Shown one piece after another: positions 41,726-49,568 of a stretch of 64,000 bases of DNA. Location of the stretch: the NCBI GenBank assembly GCA_902809825.1, contig LR778114.1:2506338-2570337 (forward strand), in the 5' to 3' direction. This DNA comes from Candidatus Hydrogenisulfobacillus filiaventi. GTDB taxonomy: Bacteria > Bacillota > Sulfobacillia > Sulfobacillales > R501. Every line of letters starts with the position of its first letter. The stretch's first letter is position 1. The notes beneath the pieces were generated by a model. The model saw only the letters and a program-made list of their open reading frames with translations. It was not told where the DNA came from and did no database searches. The translations under genes were made by a program, and so were the position numbers.

Positions 41726-43129
41726 TCAGATGTGAATGGCATGCCCGTCAACCGCCAGCCCGACTTCATGCAGCACTTCCGACACGGTCGGATGCGGATG
41801 GACGCTCTCCCCCACCTCCCAGGCGGTGGCTTCCAGGAAGCGGGCCAGGGCGGTCTCTGAGATGAGTTCCCCGGCGTGGGGTCCGATTAAGTGGGCGCCC
41901 AGCATCTCGCCCGTCTCGGCATCCGCCACCATTTTGACCATGCCATCGGCCTCCCCCAGGATGAGGGACCGGCCGTTAGCCCGCAGGGGGAAGGTGCCCA
42001 CCTTGACCCGGCGGCCCGCCGCTTCCGCTTCCGCAGCGGTGAGGCCTACCGCCGCCACCTCCGGGCGGGTATAGGTCACGCGGGGTACACGGCTGGGCGA
42101 TAGCCGTTCCGGATCGCGGCCGGCCATGGCCTCCACCGCAATGATGCCTTCGTGGGCCGCCACATGCGCCAGCAGATAGCCGCCGATGACATCGCCAATG
42201 GCCGAGATATGCGGCACATTGGTCCGATAGAGGTCATCCACCCGGATGAAACCGCGCTCATCGACCTCCACCCCGGCGCTCTCCAGCCCGATACCGGTGC
42301 TTTGGGGCACCCGCCCGATGGCCACCAGCATCGTCTCGGCCGCGACCTCCACCGGCCCCTCCGCGGTGGTGATGCGGGCCCGCACCCCCTGATCAGGGTC
42401 GATCGTCACGTGATCCAGGTCCAGGCGCGCCCCGGTCAGGACGCGGATGCCCCTCCGGCGGAAGAGGCGGGTCAGCACCCCCGCGATCTCCTCATCGTCG
42501 GCGGGGAGGATGTGCGGCAGCATCTCCACCAGGGTGACCTCCACCCCGAAGTCGTTGTACATGGAGGCAAATTCGGCCCCGATGGCCCCGCCGCCGATGA
42601 CGAGGACACTGGCCGGCAGGTCCGGGCGGTCGAGGACGAAGTCCGAGTTCATCACCCGCCGGCTATCAAAGGGAATACCGGGAAGGGCCCGCGGCTGGGA
42701 CCCGGTGGCGATCAGGATGTCGGTGCTCTCAACCGTGGTCACCTGACCCTCCGCCTCCACCACCACTCGGCCCGGCCCGTCCAGGCGCCCGCGGCCCGCG
42801 ACGACGGTTATGGCATTCTTCTTCATCAGGTACTGCACGCCCCGGTAGAGCTGCCCCACCACCTGCGCCTTGCGGGCCAGGGCCCGGGGGTAATCCACCG
42901 CCACGTTATCGGCCTTCAGGCCGAAGTCCGCACCGTGCCGGATGTCATGCAAGAGTTCCGCGGTGTGCAGCAACGCTTTAGTGGGGATACAACCCCGGTG
43001 CAGACAGGTGCCCCCGACCTTTTCCTGTTCCACCAGCGCCACGTGCATGCCTAGCTGGGCAGCGCGGATGGCGGCGACATAGCCGCCGGTGCCGCCCCCT
43101 AATACTGTCAGGTCAAAGTGTTCGGCCAA
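41726..43129 (-). CDS. lpd: Dihydrolipoyl dehydrogenase (E3)
   Basis: Flavoprotein of 467 residues that reoxidises dihydrolipoamide with NAD. Seen are the FAD fold LGGGTGGYVAAIRAAQLG, the redox disulfide GGTCLHRGCIPTKALL, the NAD fold VIGGGAIGAEFASMY, and the C-terminal interface HPHPTVSEVLHEV with the His-Glu pair. TTG 43129 was chosen for AGGAGGTCC at good distance. First gene of the oxoacid dehydrogenase/lipoate operon, with a good promoter upstream. Confidence 0.95.
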   Translation of the reverse strand: MAEHFDLTVLGGGTGGYVAAIRAAQLGMHVALVEQEKVGGTCLHRGCIPTKALLHTAELLHDIRHGADFGLKADNVAVDYPRALARKAQVVGQLYRGVQYLMKKNAITVVAGRGRLDGPGRVVVEAEGQVTTVESTDILIATGSQPRALPGIPFDSRRVMNSDFVLDRPDLPASVLVIGGGAIGAEFASMYNDFGVEVTLVEMLPHILPADDEEIAGVLTRLFRRRGIRVLTGARLDLDHVTIDPDQGVRARITTAEGPVEVAAETMLVAIGRVPQSTGIGLESAGVEVDERGFIRVDDLYRTNVPHISAIGDVIGGYLLAHVAAHEGIIAVEAMAGRDPERLSPSRVPRVTYTRPEVAAVGLTAAEAEAAGRRVKVGTFPLRANGRSLILGEADGMVKMVADAETGEMLGAHLIGPHAGELISETALARFLEATAWEVGESVHPHPTVSEVLHEVGLAVDGHAIHI

Positions 43130-43290
43130 TCAAGGACCTCCTCCTGCTGCACCGGGGTTCCCCGGCCACGGGCCTGGCGCCGCCCCGGCCGCCCGCAGCC
43201 GGGGGTCCGGCCGGCCCGCAAAAGAGCAGCCGGCGGAGTGCGGTACCCCGTTCCGCCTACGCCATGAGGCCCGTGAGCCAATCGTTATCG

Positions 43291-43319
43291 ACTGTATGAA
43301 AATACGGCCCGGATTGCAA
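43291..43319 (-). promoter_or_regulatory. Promoter of the oxoacid dehydrogenase/lipoate operon
   Basis: Minus strand TTGCAA, 17 bases, TACAGT (four of six at each hexamer). It leaves a leader of about 155 bases before lpd, long enough for regulation, although no known riboswitch was recognised. Confidence 0.5.
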
Positions 43320-43343
43320 GATCCCTGCCGCTGGGCTGGAAAA

Positions 43344-43667
43344 TTAAGGATCCCGCTTAGGGGTCCAGCGGGCGCCGTCCCGGCGGCGGTATTTCTCCAT
43401 GACGGCCCGGAAGGCGCTCTCGAGGTCGATGCCTAGGCTGTTGGCGAAGGAAACCAGGACAAAGAAGAGGTCGCCCAGTTCCATGGGCACCGAATTCTCC
43501 CGCTCGTCCGGTTTTTTGGGCTTCTCCCCGTAGGCATGGTTGACCTCCCGGGCCAGTTCCCCCAGTTCCTCGGTCAGCCGGGCCAGCATCGCCAGGGGGG
43601 AAAAGTAGCCTTCCTCGAACCCACTCAGATAGCGATCCACTTCCTGTTGGATTTCCCGCAGCTCCAT
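43344..43667 (-). CDS. MazG-like nucleotide pyrophosphohydrolase
   Basis: All-alpha NTP pyrophosphatase of 107 residues. The metal-binding EExxE...D/ExxD pattern is present as LTEELGELAREVNHAYG and ELGDLFFVLVSFANSLGID, followed by a basic end (YRRRDGARWTPKRD). ATG 43667 follows AAGGAGGGGG. It is the short single-domain type, which removes non-canonical nucleotides. It is the last gene after namA, with 19 bases between them. Confidence 0.85.
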   Translation of the reverse strand: MELREIQQEVDRYLSGFEEGYFSPLAMLARLTEELGELAREVNHAYGEKPKKPDERENSVPMELGDLFFVLVSFANSLGIDLESAFRAVMEKYRRRDGARWTPKRDP

Positions 43668-43686
43668 GTCCCCCTCCTTGGGCCTC

Positions 43687-44727
43687 TCAATGCAGAAAGG
43701 CATGCGGAAACGCCCGATGGTACTGATGCGGCACCTGGACCACGCCGCCTTCGAGCGCACGGGCGGCCGTGTTAGGCCAGTACGGATCCCGCAGAAATCC
43801 CCGCCCGATCGCGACCAGGTCGGCGTCGCCGGCAGCGATTACATGTTCGGCCAGGGCGGGATCGTCCAGGAGTCCCACCGCGGCCACCGGCAGGTGCCAG
43901 CGGTGCTTCACCGCCCGCGCATAGGGCAACTGATAGCCGGGATACGGTGCCTCCGGACCGGTCGGGCCGTTCCCGCCGCTGGAGACGTCAAAGAGGTCCA
44001 CGCCCGCCGCCACCAACGGGCCCAGCCGTTCCAGCAGGCCGTCCAGACCGTACCCGCCCGGGTCGTAATCGACGGCGCTGATACGCATGAAGAGGGGCAT
44101 GGTGGCTGGGAGTTCCGCCTTTACCGCTGTGACTACCTCCGCAGGAAAGCGTGTCGGGTCGCCGTACGCATCGGTGCGCCGGTTGGAGAGGGGGGACAGG
44201 AATTCGTGCAGAAGGTAGCCATGAGCACCATGTAGTTCGATGAGGTCCATCCCCGCCGCCACAGCCCGGCGGGCGGCGGCTGCAAATGCCTCCACCAGGC
44301 GATGGATGGCATCGACCGACAGGGCCTCCGGTACCCGGTAGCCCGGGGCCGGAAACGCGATCGGGGAAGGGGCGACCGGACGCAGCGATGGAGAGTAGGC
44401 CTTGCGGCCGGCATGCGCAATCTGGATGCCGATGCGGGCCCCCTGGGCATGCACCGCCTCCACCAGCCGCGCGTAAGCCGGGATCTGCGCATCCTCCCAA
44501 AGGCCCAGGTCGTTGACAGTGATGCGGCCGTCAGGGTCCACGGCAGTCATTTCAACCATGATGAGGCCGGCGCCGCCTACCGCCCGGGAGACATAGTGCA
44601 CAAAGTGCCAGGTGTTCGGTCGCCCGTCCTCGGCGTCCACCGAGTATTGGCACATGGGGGACATCATGATGCGGTTCTTCAGGGTCAAGCCCCGGAGGTT
44701 GAAGGGGGAAAAAAGAGCCGGGGGCAT
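43687..44727 (-). CDS. namA: NADPH dehydrogenase (old yellow enzyme, YqjM type)
   Basis: FMN-binding ene-reductase of 346 residues. LKNRIMMSPMCQYS contains the YqjM cysteine that tunes FMN, IQIAHAGRKA contributes the histidine, ELHGAHGYLLHEFLSPLSNRRTDAYG is the substrate-binding stretch, and DLVAIGRGFLRDPYWP is the phosphate site. ATG 44727 follows AAGGAGG. It reduces activated C=C bonds, usually in detoxification. It follows rlmH by 25 bases and precedes mazG. Confidence 0.93.
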   Translation of the reverse strand: MPPALFSPFNLRGLTLKNRIMMSPMCQYSVDAEDGRPNTWHFVHYVSRAVGGAGLIMVEMTAVDPDGRITVNDLGLWEDAQIPAYARLVEAVHAQGARIGIQIAHAGRKAYSPSLRPVAPSPIAFPAPGYRVPEALSVDAIHRLVEAFAAAARRAVAAGMDLIELHGAHGYLLHEFLSPLSNRRTDAYGDPTRFPAEVVTAVKAELPATMPLFMRISAVDYDPGGYGLDGLLERLGPLVAAGVDLFDVSSGGNGPTGPEAPYPGYQLPYARAVKHRWHLPVAAVGLLDDPALAEHVIAAGDADLVAIGRGFLRDPYWPNTAARALEGGVVQVPHQYHRAFPHAFLH

Positions 44728-44752
44728 ATTGTGCCTCCTTTTCCGCTCATCA

Positions 44753-45199
44753 TCAATGGCCGCCATGATAGGGGTGGTGGTGCAGGATGGTTAACGCCCG
44801 GTAGACCTGCTCCGCGACCAGCACCGCCACCAGCTGGTGGGGGAAGGTCAGCGGCGACAAGGACCAGCGCCAGTCGGCCCGGGCGCGGGCGCGGGTATCC
44901 CAGCCCGAGGCGCCTGCCACCGCCAGGGTCACCGGTCCCGCCGCCATCCAGGCCTCCAGCCGGCGGGCAAACCCATGGCTATCCGGGCGTTCCCCCTCCA
45001 CGTCCAGCAGAATCAGCCGTTCAGGGCCCGCCGCCTGCAGGAGGCGGGCAGCGGCACGAGCCGGGTCGGCCCCGGCGGCCGGCAGCTCCTGCCACTCCCA
45101 CGGCGCCCAGGCGCGGATGCGACGGCCGTACTCCTCCATCAGCGTCCGGAGTCCCGGCTCCCGCATGCGGCCCACGGTCAGCAGACGGATGCGTCCCAT
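44753..45199 (-). CDS. rlmH: 23S rRNA pseudouridine-1915 N3-methyltransferase
   Basis: SPOUT methyltransferase of 148 residues. LILLDVEGERPDSHGFARRL and TLAVAGASGWDTR replace the usual G-x-x-G-[WFL] knot motif, and the end LSPLTFPHQLVAVLVAEQVYRALTI...HPYHGGH is diagnostic, with the conserved C-terminal Y-H. It starts one base after the stop of the methyltransferase gene. The N-terminal KLTVG-like start is IRLLTVGRMREPGL. Confidence 0.95.
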   Translation of the reverse strand: MGRIRLLTVGRMREPGLRTLMEEYGRRIRAWAPWEWQELPAAGADPARAAARLLQAAGPERLILLDVEGERPDSHGFARRLEAWMAAGPVTLAVAGASGWDTRARARADWRWSLSPLTFPHQLVAVLVAEQVYRALTILHHHPYHGGH

Positions 45200-45769
45200 T
45201 CAGACCGGCCCGGCCAGTACGCGATAGAAGGGGTACGGGTCCCGGAACAGGCGGCGCACCTCAAAGCCGGCGGCCTCCAGCCGGGCAGCCAGCGCCTCCG
45301 GCCCGATGCGGATGGCGAGCGGCGGCCCCATCTCGGTGGGAACCGGCAGCCATTCCACCAGGTAGAGCCGGCCGTGGGGCTGGAGGAGCGGGTGAAGGCG
45401 CCTTAGGACCGCGTCCGGGTCGTCCAGGTCATGAAAGACGTTGGCCATCAACACGGCGTCAGCCGGCGGGAGCGCCGGGACATCTCCGTCCGCAACCAGG
45501 CCCGCCACGTTGGGAAGACCTTCCCGGCGGGCACGCTCGGTGGTGGCGGCCACCATCCGAGGGTCGCGGTCTAGCGCCCAGACCCGACCCCCGGTGAGGT
45601 AGCGGGCAGCCGGGATCGTAAAGAAGCCGGCACCGCAGCCGTAATCGATTAGCGTTTCGTCGCGGCGGTACAGGAAGTCGGGCAACAGCGATTCCGGGGG
45701 CAGATGCTGCCGGCGGGCAGCCTCTGCCGCCAGCAGGCGCTCAGGGTCGAATCCGCCGTGCGGTGGCAT
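45200..45769 (-). CDS. Class I SAM-dependent methyltransferase
   Basis: Protein of 189 residues with LIDYGCGAGFFTIPAARYL (SAM motif I), VWALDRDPRMV (acidic end of strand 2), and LMANVFHDLDDPDAVLRRL (the PxxD region). The sequence resembles UbiE/arsenite-type small methyltransferases; the acceptor is not known. ATG 45769 follows AAGGGAGG. It is first in a run with rlmH, namA and mazG. Confidence 0.8.
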   Translation of the reverse strand: MPPHGGFDPERLLAAEAARRQHLPPESLLPDFLYRRDETLIDYGCGAGFFTIPAARYLTGGRVWALDRDPRMVAATTERARREGLPNVAGLVADGDVPALPPADAVLMANVFHDLDDPDAVLRRLHPLLQPHGRLYLVEWLPVPTEMGPPLAIRIGPEALAARLEAAGFEVRRLFRDPYPFYRVLAGPV

Positions 45770-45897
45770 GCCGGACCTCCCTTCATGGTGCGGCAGGCGG
45801 TGAGCCGCCTTTCCCCACTCATAACCCAGACGGGCGGGGAAGGCAAGGCCAGGGGTGGTATGGGGTAACACTAGCGGCGAAAGGGGGCGATAGGCAG

Positions 45898-46047
45898 ATG
45901 GTGTATGCAGGCGGTTCCGAAGGGGAGCCGGCGGGGCGTTGTCCGGAATGCGGCCACCGGCTGGAGCCCGATTTGGGACACTTGGAGGCCGGCGAGGGCC
46001 TCGGCTGGCGGTGCCCAGCCTGCGGCTGGGTGCCGGAACCGGAATAG
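45898..46047 (+). CDS. Small zinc-ribbon protein
   Basis: Forty-nine residues: two CxxCG knuckles (CPECG near 15 and CPACG near 40) separated by an acidic loop (EPDLGHLEAGEGLGW). ATG 45898 follows AAAGGGGG at about 11 bases, slightly long. No other domain. It lies divergent from the methyltransferase operon, with its tail close to the tRNA-Thr terminator on the other strand. The role is unknown, but the pattern is that of a complete zinc ribbon and unlikely to arise by chance. Confidence 0.6.
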   Translation: MVYAGGSEGEPAGRCPECGHRLEPDLGHLEAGEGLGWRCPACGWVPEPE

Positions 46048-46058
46048 CGGCGGACAGC

Positions 46059-46081
46059 AAAAATCCCGGCGCGAGGCCGGG
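46059..46081 (-). terminator. Rho-independent terminator of tRNA-Thr
   Basis: Minus strand CCCGGC-CTCGC-GCCGGG followed by ATTTTT, ten bases past the tRNA end. Confidence 0.75.
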
Positions 46082-46090
46082 GCAATCTTC

Positions 46091-46166
46091 TGGAGCTGGC
46101 GAAGGGACTCGAACCCCCGACCGGCGGTTTACGAAACCGCTGCTCTACCGACTGAGCTACGCCAGC
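46091..46166 (-). tRNA. tRNA-Thr (anticodon CGU)
   Basis: Cloverleaf of 76 bases including an encoded CCA: acceptor GCTGGCG / CGCCAGC, D-arm GCTCAGTCGGTAGAGC, anticodon loop TTCGTAA (CGT) closed by GCGGT/ACCGC, and T-arm GGGGGTTCGAGTCCC-type. It reads ACG. It has its own promoter and terminator. Confidence 0.95.
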
Positions 46167-46170
46167 GCGC

Positions 46171-46989
46171 CTATCCATTATAGCTGTCCGGCCTGGCGGC
46201 CTCAAGGGTTTCCCCGGACGCACCGGGCCCCTCTGCCCGCCGCAACCCGCCCGGGCGGGGGGCCACGCCCGTCCTGGCCGGGAGGTAGCCAGGCCGGCGT
46301 CCGGCCTGACCGGTGGCCTGTTGCAGGGCCTCCACAGTGCGGGCATCGGCTACCCCGGTTACCGGCAGGCCCGCTCGCGCCTGAAAGGCGCGGACAGCCT
46401 CAGCCGTGCCATTGCGGAACACCCCGGTGAGGCGCCCGTGATAGGTGCCGGCCAGACGGAGGAGCCGCTGGAGCTCGACGACGTCCTCCCCGATATCGCC
46501 CGGGTCCACCGGACGGCGGATGGGAGCATAGGGGGTCAGGCCCACAATGTCCACCGGCGTGCCCAGCTTGACCAGCGCGAACACCTGCTCCACATCGTGG
46601 TTGTACATGCGCACGCAACCGTGGGAAGCGACGGTCCCCACCGACCAGGGCTTGTTAGTGCCATGGATCCCGTAAATGCCCCACGGGGCTGAAAACCGCA
46701 TCCAGCGCGTGCCGAACCCATCGCCCCAGATGGCCTTCTGCGTAATCACGAACTCGCCCCGTGGGGTCGGCGTTTCGGGCTTGCCGACCGCGACAGGGTA
46801 GCTGTGGAAGAGGCGCCGGCCGACATACAGGTACAGCCGGTGCTCGGGGACGTTGATCACAATCCGGGTGGCGTATCCTTCCCCCTGGGCCCCCGCCCGC
46901 CGAATCGGCCAGGCGCTGGCCAGGAGGAAGGCCGCCCAGGCGGCGGCGGCTGCGGCCGCCAGGCGGACCAGCGGCTGTGCGGGCTTCAC
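46171..46989 (-). CDS. L,D-transpeptidase with peptidoglycan-binding domain
   Basis: Exported cell-wall cross-linking enzyme of 272 residues. An N-terminal signal or anchor (about 8-36, ending AGAQG) is followed by the YkuD catalytic domain with RIVINVPEHRLYLY, GIHGTN and the active-site SHGCVRMYNHD (catalytic cysteine), and then a PG_binding_1 domain (DVVELQRLLRLAGTYHGRLTG...AVRAFQARAGL). GTG 46989 overlaps the TGA of the upstream gene and follows GGAGGTGA. The last codons overlap the promoter of tRNA-Thr. Confidence 0.92.
   Translation of the reverse strand: MKPAQPLVRLAAAAAAAWAAFLLASAWPIRRAGAQGEGYATRIVINVPEHRLYLYVGRRLFHSYPVAVGKPETPTPRGEFVITQKAIWGDGFGTRWMRFSAPWGIYGIHGTNKPWSVGTVASHGCVRMYNHDVEQVFALVKLGTPVDIVGLTPYAPIRRPVDPGDIGEDVVELQRLLRLAGTYHGRLTGVFRNGTAEAVRAFQARAGLPVTGVADARTVEALQQATGQAGRRPGYLPARTGVAPRPGGLRRAEGPGASGETLEAARPDSYNG
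46177..46205 (-). promoter_or_regulatory. Promoter of tRNA-Thr
   Basis: Minus strand TTGAGG, 17 bases, TATAAT (perfect), ten bases before the tRNA. It lies inside the 3' end of the transpeptidase gene. Confidence 0.75.
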
Positions 46990-47381
46990 GGCGTCACCTC
47001 CACCGCGGCGCGAAGGGCTAGCGCCAGCCACATGGCCGCCATAACCTTGGCCGTAGGAAAGTCGAGCAGGCTTAGGGCGGTGCCGGCACCGAAGTGGAGG
47101 GTAAACCACCCCGCGGGGGCCCCGGCCACCCCCAGCGCCGGCAGCCCGTGCACCAGCAGACGCCACCAGTCCAGGCGCCAGCGGGCGCCGCGGCGCCCGG
47201 CCGCAGCCAGACGGGCGCCCTCCATGACAGCCAACGCCAATAGCGGCCATAGCGCCAATTCGAGGACCATCCAGGCCGGGCGTTCATCCAGCGGCAGGTC
47301 GCGGAAGCCGGCGGTGACCGCCATGAGGCCGATCAGCATCGCCAGCGCGGACACGACCGTGGCCAGGCGTTGCATCGTCAA
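46986..47381 (-). CDS. Small membrane protein coupled to the L,D-transpeptidase
   Basis: About 131 residues with four hydrophobic segments (LATVVSALAMLIGLMAVTAG, MVLELALWPLLALAVMEGA, LLVHGLPALGVAGAPAGWF, TAKVMAAMWLALALRAAVEV). TTG 47381 is eight bases after GGAGG; ATG 47375 is an alternative. The stop overlaps the GTG of the transpeptidase gene (GTGA), so it is translated together with it. No homologue is recognised; a role in envelope assembly is only contextual. Confidence 0.6.
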   Translation of the reverse strand: MTMQRLATVVSALAMLIGLMAVTAGFRDLPLDERPAWMVLELALWPLLALAVMEGARLAAAGRRGARWRLDWWRLLVHGLPALGVAGAPAGWFTLHFGAGTALSLLDFPTAKVMAAMWLALALRAAVEVTP

Positions 47382-47435
47382 TGGACGTCCCTCCCCCGGC
47401 ACCCTATGCAGCCGGGCGCGGGGAGAGACCAGTCC

Positions 47436-48092
47436 TTAATGTTCCTCGCGGAACATTTGCGCGGGCTGCCCGTAGCCGGCCAACGCCTCCAAGACCGCAG
47501 CCCGCTCGCGGCCCCCCAGCACCGCCGGCCGCCCGGCCGCCTTGGCCAGCAGGTAAATCCGGGCCGCCCACTCCACGTCCCGCGCCAGCCGGAAGGCTGC
47601 AGCCAGGTCGGACCCGACGGTGACCAGCCCATGATTGGCCATCAACGCGGCCCGCCCGCCCGCCGCCACCAGGGTGTCCGCCACCACCGCCGCCAGCTCC
47701 GCCGACCCGAACGTCCGGTATGGGGCGACCGGAACCAGGGGCCCGGCCTCGGCAATCTGATAATGAATCAGCGGCAACGGTTCGCGGGCGACCGCGAGGG
47801 CGGTGGCGAAGGGGGAATGGACATGCACGATGCCCCCGATCCCCTCCAGACGCTGGTACAGCGCCTGATGAAGCCGCCACTCCGACGAGGGCCGCCAGGG
47901 CCCGGGCCCGGGCTCCCCGGCTAACGGCACCCGGACCAGCTGCTCCCGGGCCACCCGCTCGAACCCCACCCCGGAGGGGGAGATCCAGAAACCCGCCCCC
48001 TCCCGAAGGCTCAGATTCCCCGAGGCCGCGTGCCCCATCCCGCTCCCGGCGATGGCCCGCGCCACCCGAACCACCTGCTCCCGCGCGTCGAT
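47436..48092 (-). CDS. Class II aldolase/adducin-family protein, apparent AUC start
   Basis: Zinc-dependent aldolase fold of 218 residues, similar to fuculose-phosphate aldolase or methylthioribulose-phosphate dehydratase. HAASGNLSLR (substrate phosphate loop), IVHVHSPFATAL (two zinc histidines) and MANHGLVTVG (third histidine) are present; the sugar substrate is not determinable. The frame runs upstream through a tRNA gene, so the start must be later. GGAGGG (48099-48104) ends six bases before ATC 48092, which gives a normal N-terminus; the next candidate is GTG 48074, without a ribosome site. Its last codons hold a parS-like palindrome. Confidence 0.8.
   Translation of the reverse strand: MDAREQVVRVARAIAGSGMGHAASGNLSLREGAGFWISPSGVGFERVAREQLVRVPLAGEPGPGPWRPSSEWRLHQALYQRLEGIGGIVHVHSPFATALAVAREPLPLIHYQIAEAGPLVPVAPYRTFGSAELAAVVADTLVAAGGRAALMANHGLVTVGSDLAAAFRLARDVEWAARIYLLAKAAGRPAVLGGRERAAVLEALAGYGQPAQMFREEH
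47440..47455 (-). promoter_or_regulatory. parS-like 16-base palindrome
   Basis: Minus strand TGTTCCGCGAGGAACA, with perfect six-base arms. It differs from the Firmicute parS TGTTCCACGTGGAACA/TGTTTCACGTGAAACA family at the two bases flanking the central CG. It lies within the 3' end of the aldolase gene, about 12 kb from parB, as parS sites often do within genes. Confidence 0.45.
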
Positions 48093-48108
48093 GGCGCTCC
48101 CTCCTATG

Positions 48109-48136
48109 CAAAAGGTCCCGCCGGGGGGCGGGACCT
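48109..48136 (-). terminator. Rho-independent terminator of tRNA-Gly
   Basis: Minus strand AGGTCCCGC-CCCCCG-GCGGGACCT followed by TTTT. It lies between the tRNA and the aldolase ribosome site. Confidence 0.75.
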
Positions 48137-48144
48137 CAATCCTT

Positions 48145-48220
48145 TGGAGCGGAAGACGGGATTCGAACCCGCGACTTTCGGCTTGGGAAGCCGACGTTCT
48201 ACCAACTGAACTACTTCCGC
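48145..48220 (-). tRNA. tRNA-Gly (anticodon CCC)
   Basis: Cloverleaf of 76 bases with encoded CCA: acceptor GCGGAAG / CTTCCGC, D-arm GTTCAGTTGGTAGAAC, anticodon loop TTCCCAA with stem TCGGC/GCCGA, and T-arm CGGGTTCGAATCCCG. It reads GGG. Confidence 0.95.
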
Positions 48221-48232
48221 GCCGCACTGCCG

Positions 48233-48261
48233 ATGATATCACCCCTGCCCGGCCGCCGCAA
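48233..48261 (-). promoter_or_regulatory. Promoter of tRNA-Gly
   Basis: Minus strand TTGCGG, 17 bases, TATCAT, about 13 bases before the tRNA and just after the purA stop. Confidence 0.6.
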
Positions 48262-48266
48262 GGGGC

Positions 48267-49547
48267 TTAAAACAACGGCACCCGTTCAATGGTGTGGGCC
48301 CGGTCGCGGCCCACCGAGACCACGCGGACCGGCACCCCGGTCAACGCCTCAATCCGCTCCAGGTACTCCCGGGCCTCGGGAGGCAGATCCTCATACCGCC
48401 GGGCTCCCCCGATGCCCGTCCGCCAACCGGGCACCATCTCCACCACTGGCTCACACTCCTCCAGAACCCCCAGGCTCTCCGGGAAATCGGTGACCAGTTG
48501 ACCCCGGTACCGGTAGGCGGTGACGATCCCGATGCGCTCCAGGTCATCCAGCACATCCAGCCGGGTCACGATCAGGCCGGTCATCCCGTTTACCCGCACC
48601 GCATGCCGCAGAACGACGGTATCCAGCCATCCGATGCGTCGCGGCCGGTTGGTGGTGGTGCCGTACTCGGCACCCACCTGCCGGATGTGCTCCCCGATGG
48701 CATCCTCCAGTTCGCTGGGGAACGGGCCGTCCCCGACCCGGGTGGTATAGGCCTTCACCACCCCGTAAACCTGGGAAATCCGGGTCGGACCCACCCCGGC
48801 GCCGATACAGGCCCCTCCGGCCACCGGGTGCGAGGAGGTCACATAGGGATAGGTGCCGTGGTCGATGTCCAGCATCGTTCCCTGCGCCCCTTCGAAAAGG
48901 ACGCGCTTGTTCTCGTCCAGGGCCCGGTTGATCACCACCGAGGTGTTGGTCACATAGGGCTTCAACCGTTGGCCGTAGTCCAGGAACTCCTGGTACAACT
49001 GATCGAAATCCCAGCCGGGTGCCTCGTAGGCCCGGAACAGCCGGTTTTTTTCCTCGAGAGCCTCCCGCAGCCGTGCCGCGAAGTCAGCCGGATTCAACAG
49101 GTCCGCCACCCGCAAGCCGGTCCGGGCCGCCTTATCCATATAGGCCGGCCCGATCCCCCGCCCGGTGGTGCCGAGCTTGGCCGCCCCGCGCGCCCCTTCC
49201 TGCAGACGGTCCAGCTGCTTGTGATACGGCATCACCACATGCGCCTGGGCCGAGATGCGCAGCCGGTCCGTGCGCACGCCCCGCTGCTGCAGATAGTCCA
49301 GCTCCTCCAAGAGGATGACCGGGTCCACCACCACCCCGTTGGCGATCACACACCAGGTTTCCGGGTAGAGAATCCCGGATGGGATGAGATGCAGCTTGTA
49401 CTCCTGATCGCCGACAACGACAGTATGCCCGGCATTGCTCCCGCCCTGGTGGCGCACCACCATGTCCGCCTGCCGGCTGATATAATCGACAATTTTGCCC
49501 TTACCCTCGTCGCCCCATTGCGCCCCGACCAACACCACTGCCGGCAT
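48267..49547 (-). CDS. purA: Adenylosuccinate synthetase
   Basis: First committed step from IMP to AMP: IMP, aspartate and GTP give adenylosuccinate. Visible are the P-loop-like [48 protein letters not shown], the GTP-binding DGxFPSEL region and the C-terminal [13 protein letters not shown]. The 426 residues match the family. ATG 49547 lies 21 bases after dnaB's stop. Next to dnaB, as in Bacillus and relatives. Confidence 0.98.
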   Translation of the reverse strand: MPAVVLVGAQWGDEGKGKIVDYISRQADMVVRHQGGSNAGHTVVVGDQEYKLHLIPSGILYPETWCVIANGVVVDPVILLEELDYLQQRGVRTDRLRISAQAHVVMPYHKQLDRLQEGARGAAKLGTTGRGIGPAYMDKAARTGLRVADLLNPADFAARLREALEEKNRLFRAYEAPGWDFDQLYQEFLDYGQRLKPYVTNTSVVINRALDENKRVLFEGAQGTMLDIDHGTYPYVTSSHPVAGGACIGAGVGPTRISQVYGVVKAYTTRVGDGPFPSELEDAIGEHIRQVGAEYGTTTNRPRRIGWLDTVVLRHAVRVNGMTGLIVTRLDVLDDLERIGIVTAYRYRGQLVTDFPESLGVLEECEPVVEMVPGWRTGIGGARRYEDLPPEAREYLERIEALTGVPVRVVSVGRDRAHTIERVPLF

Positions 49548-49568
49548 ACCGTGCCTTCCCTTCCTCGC

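Noticed and set aside
46171..47250. Longer L,D-transpeptidase starting at 47250
   Set aside because: The extension overlaps the membrane gene in another phase; GTG 46989 has GGAGGTGA and overlaps the previous stop.
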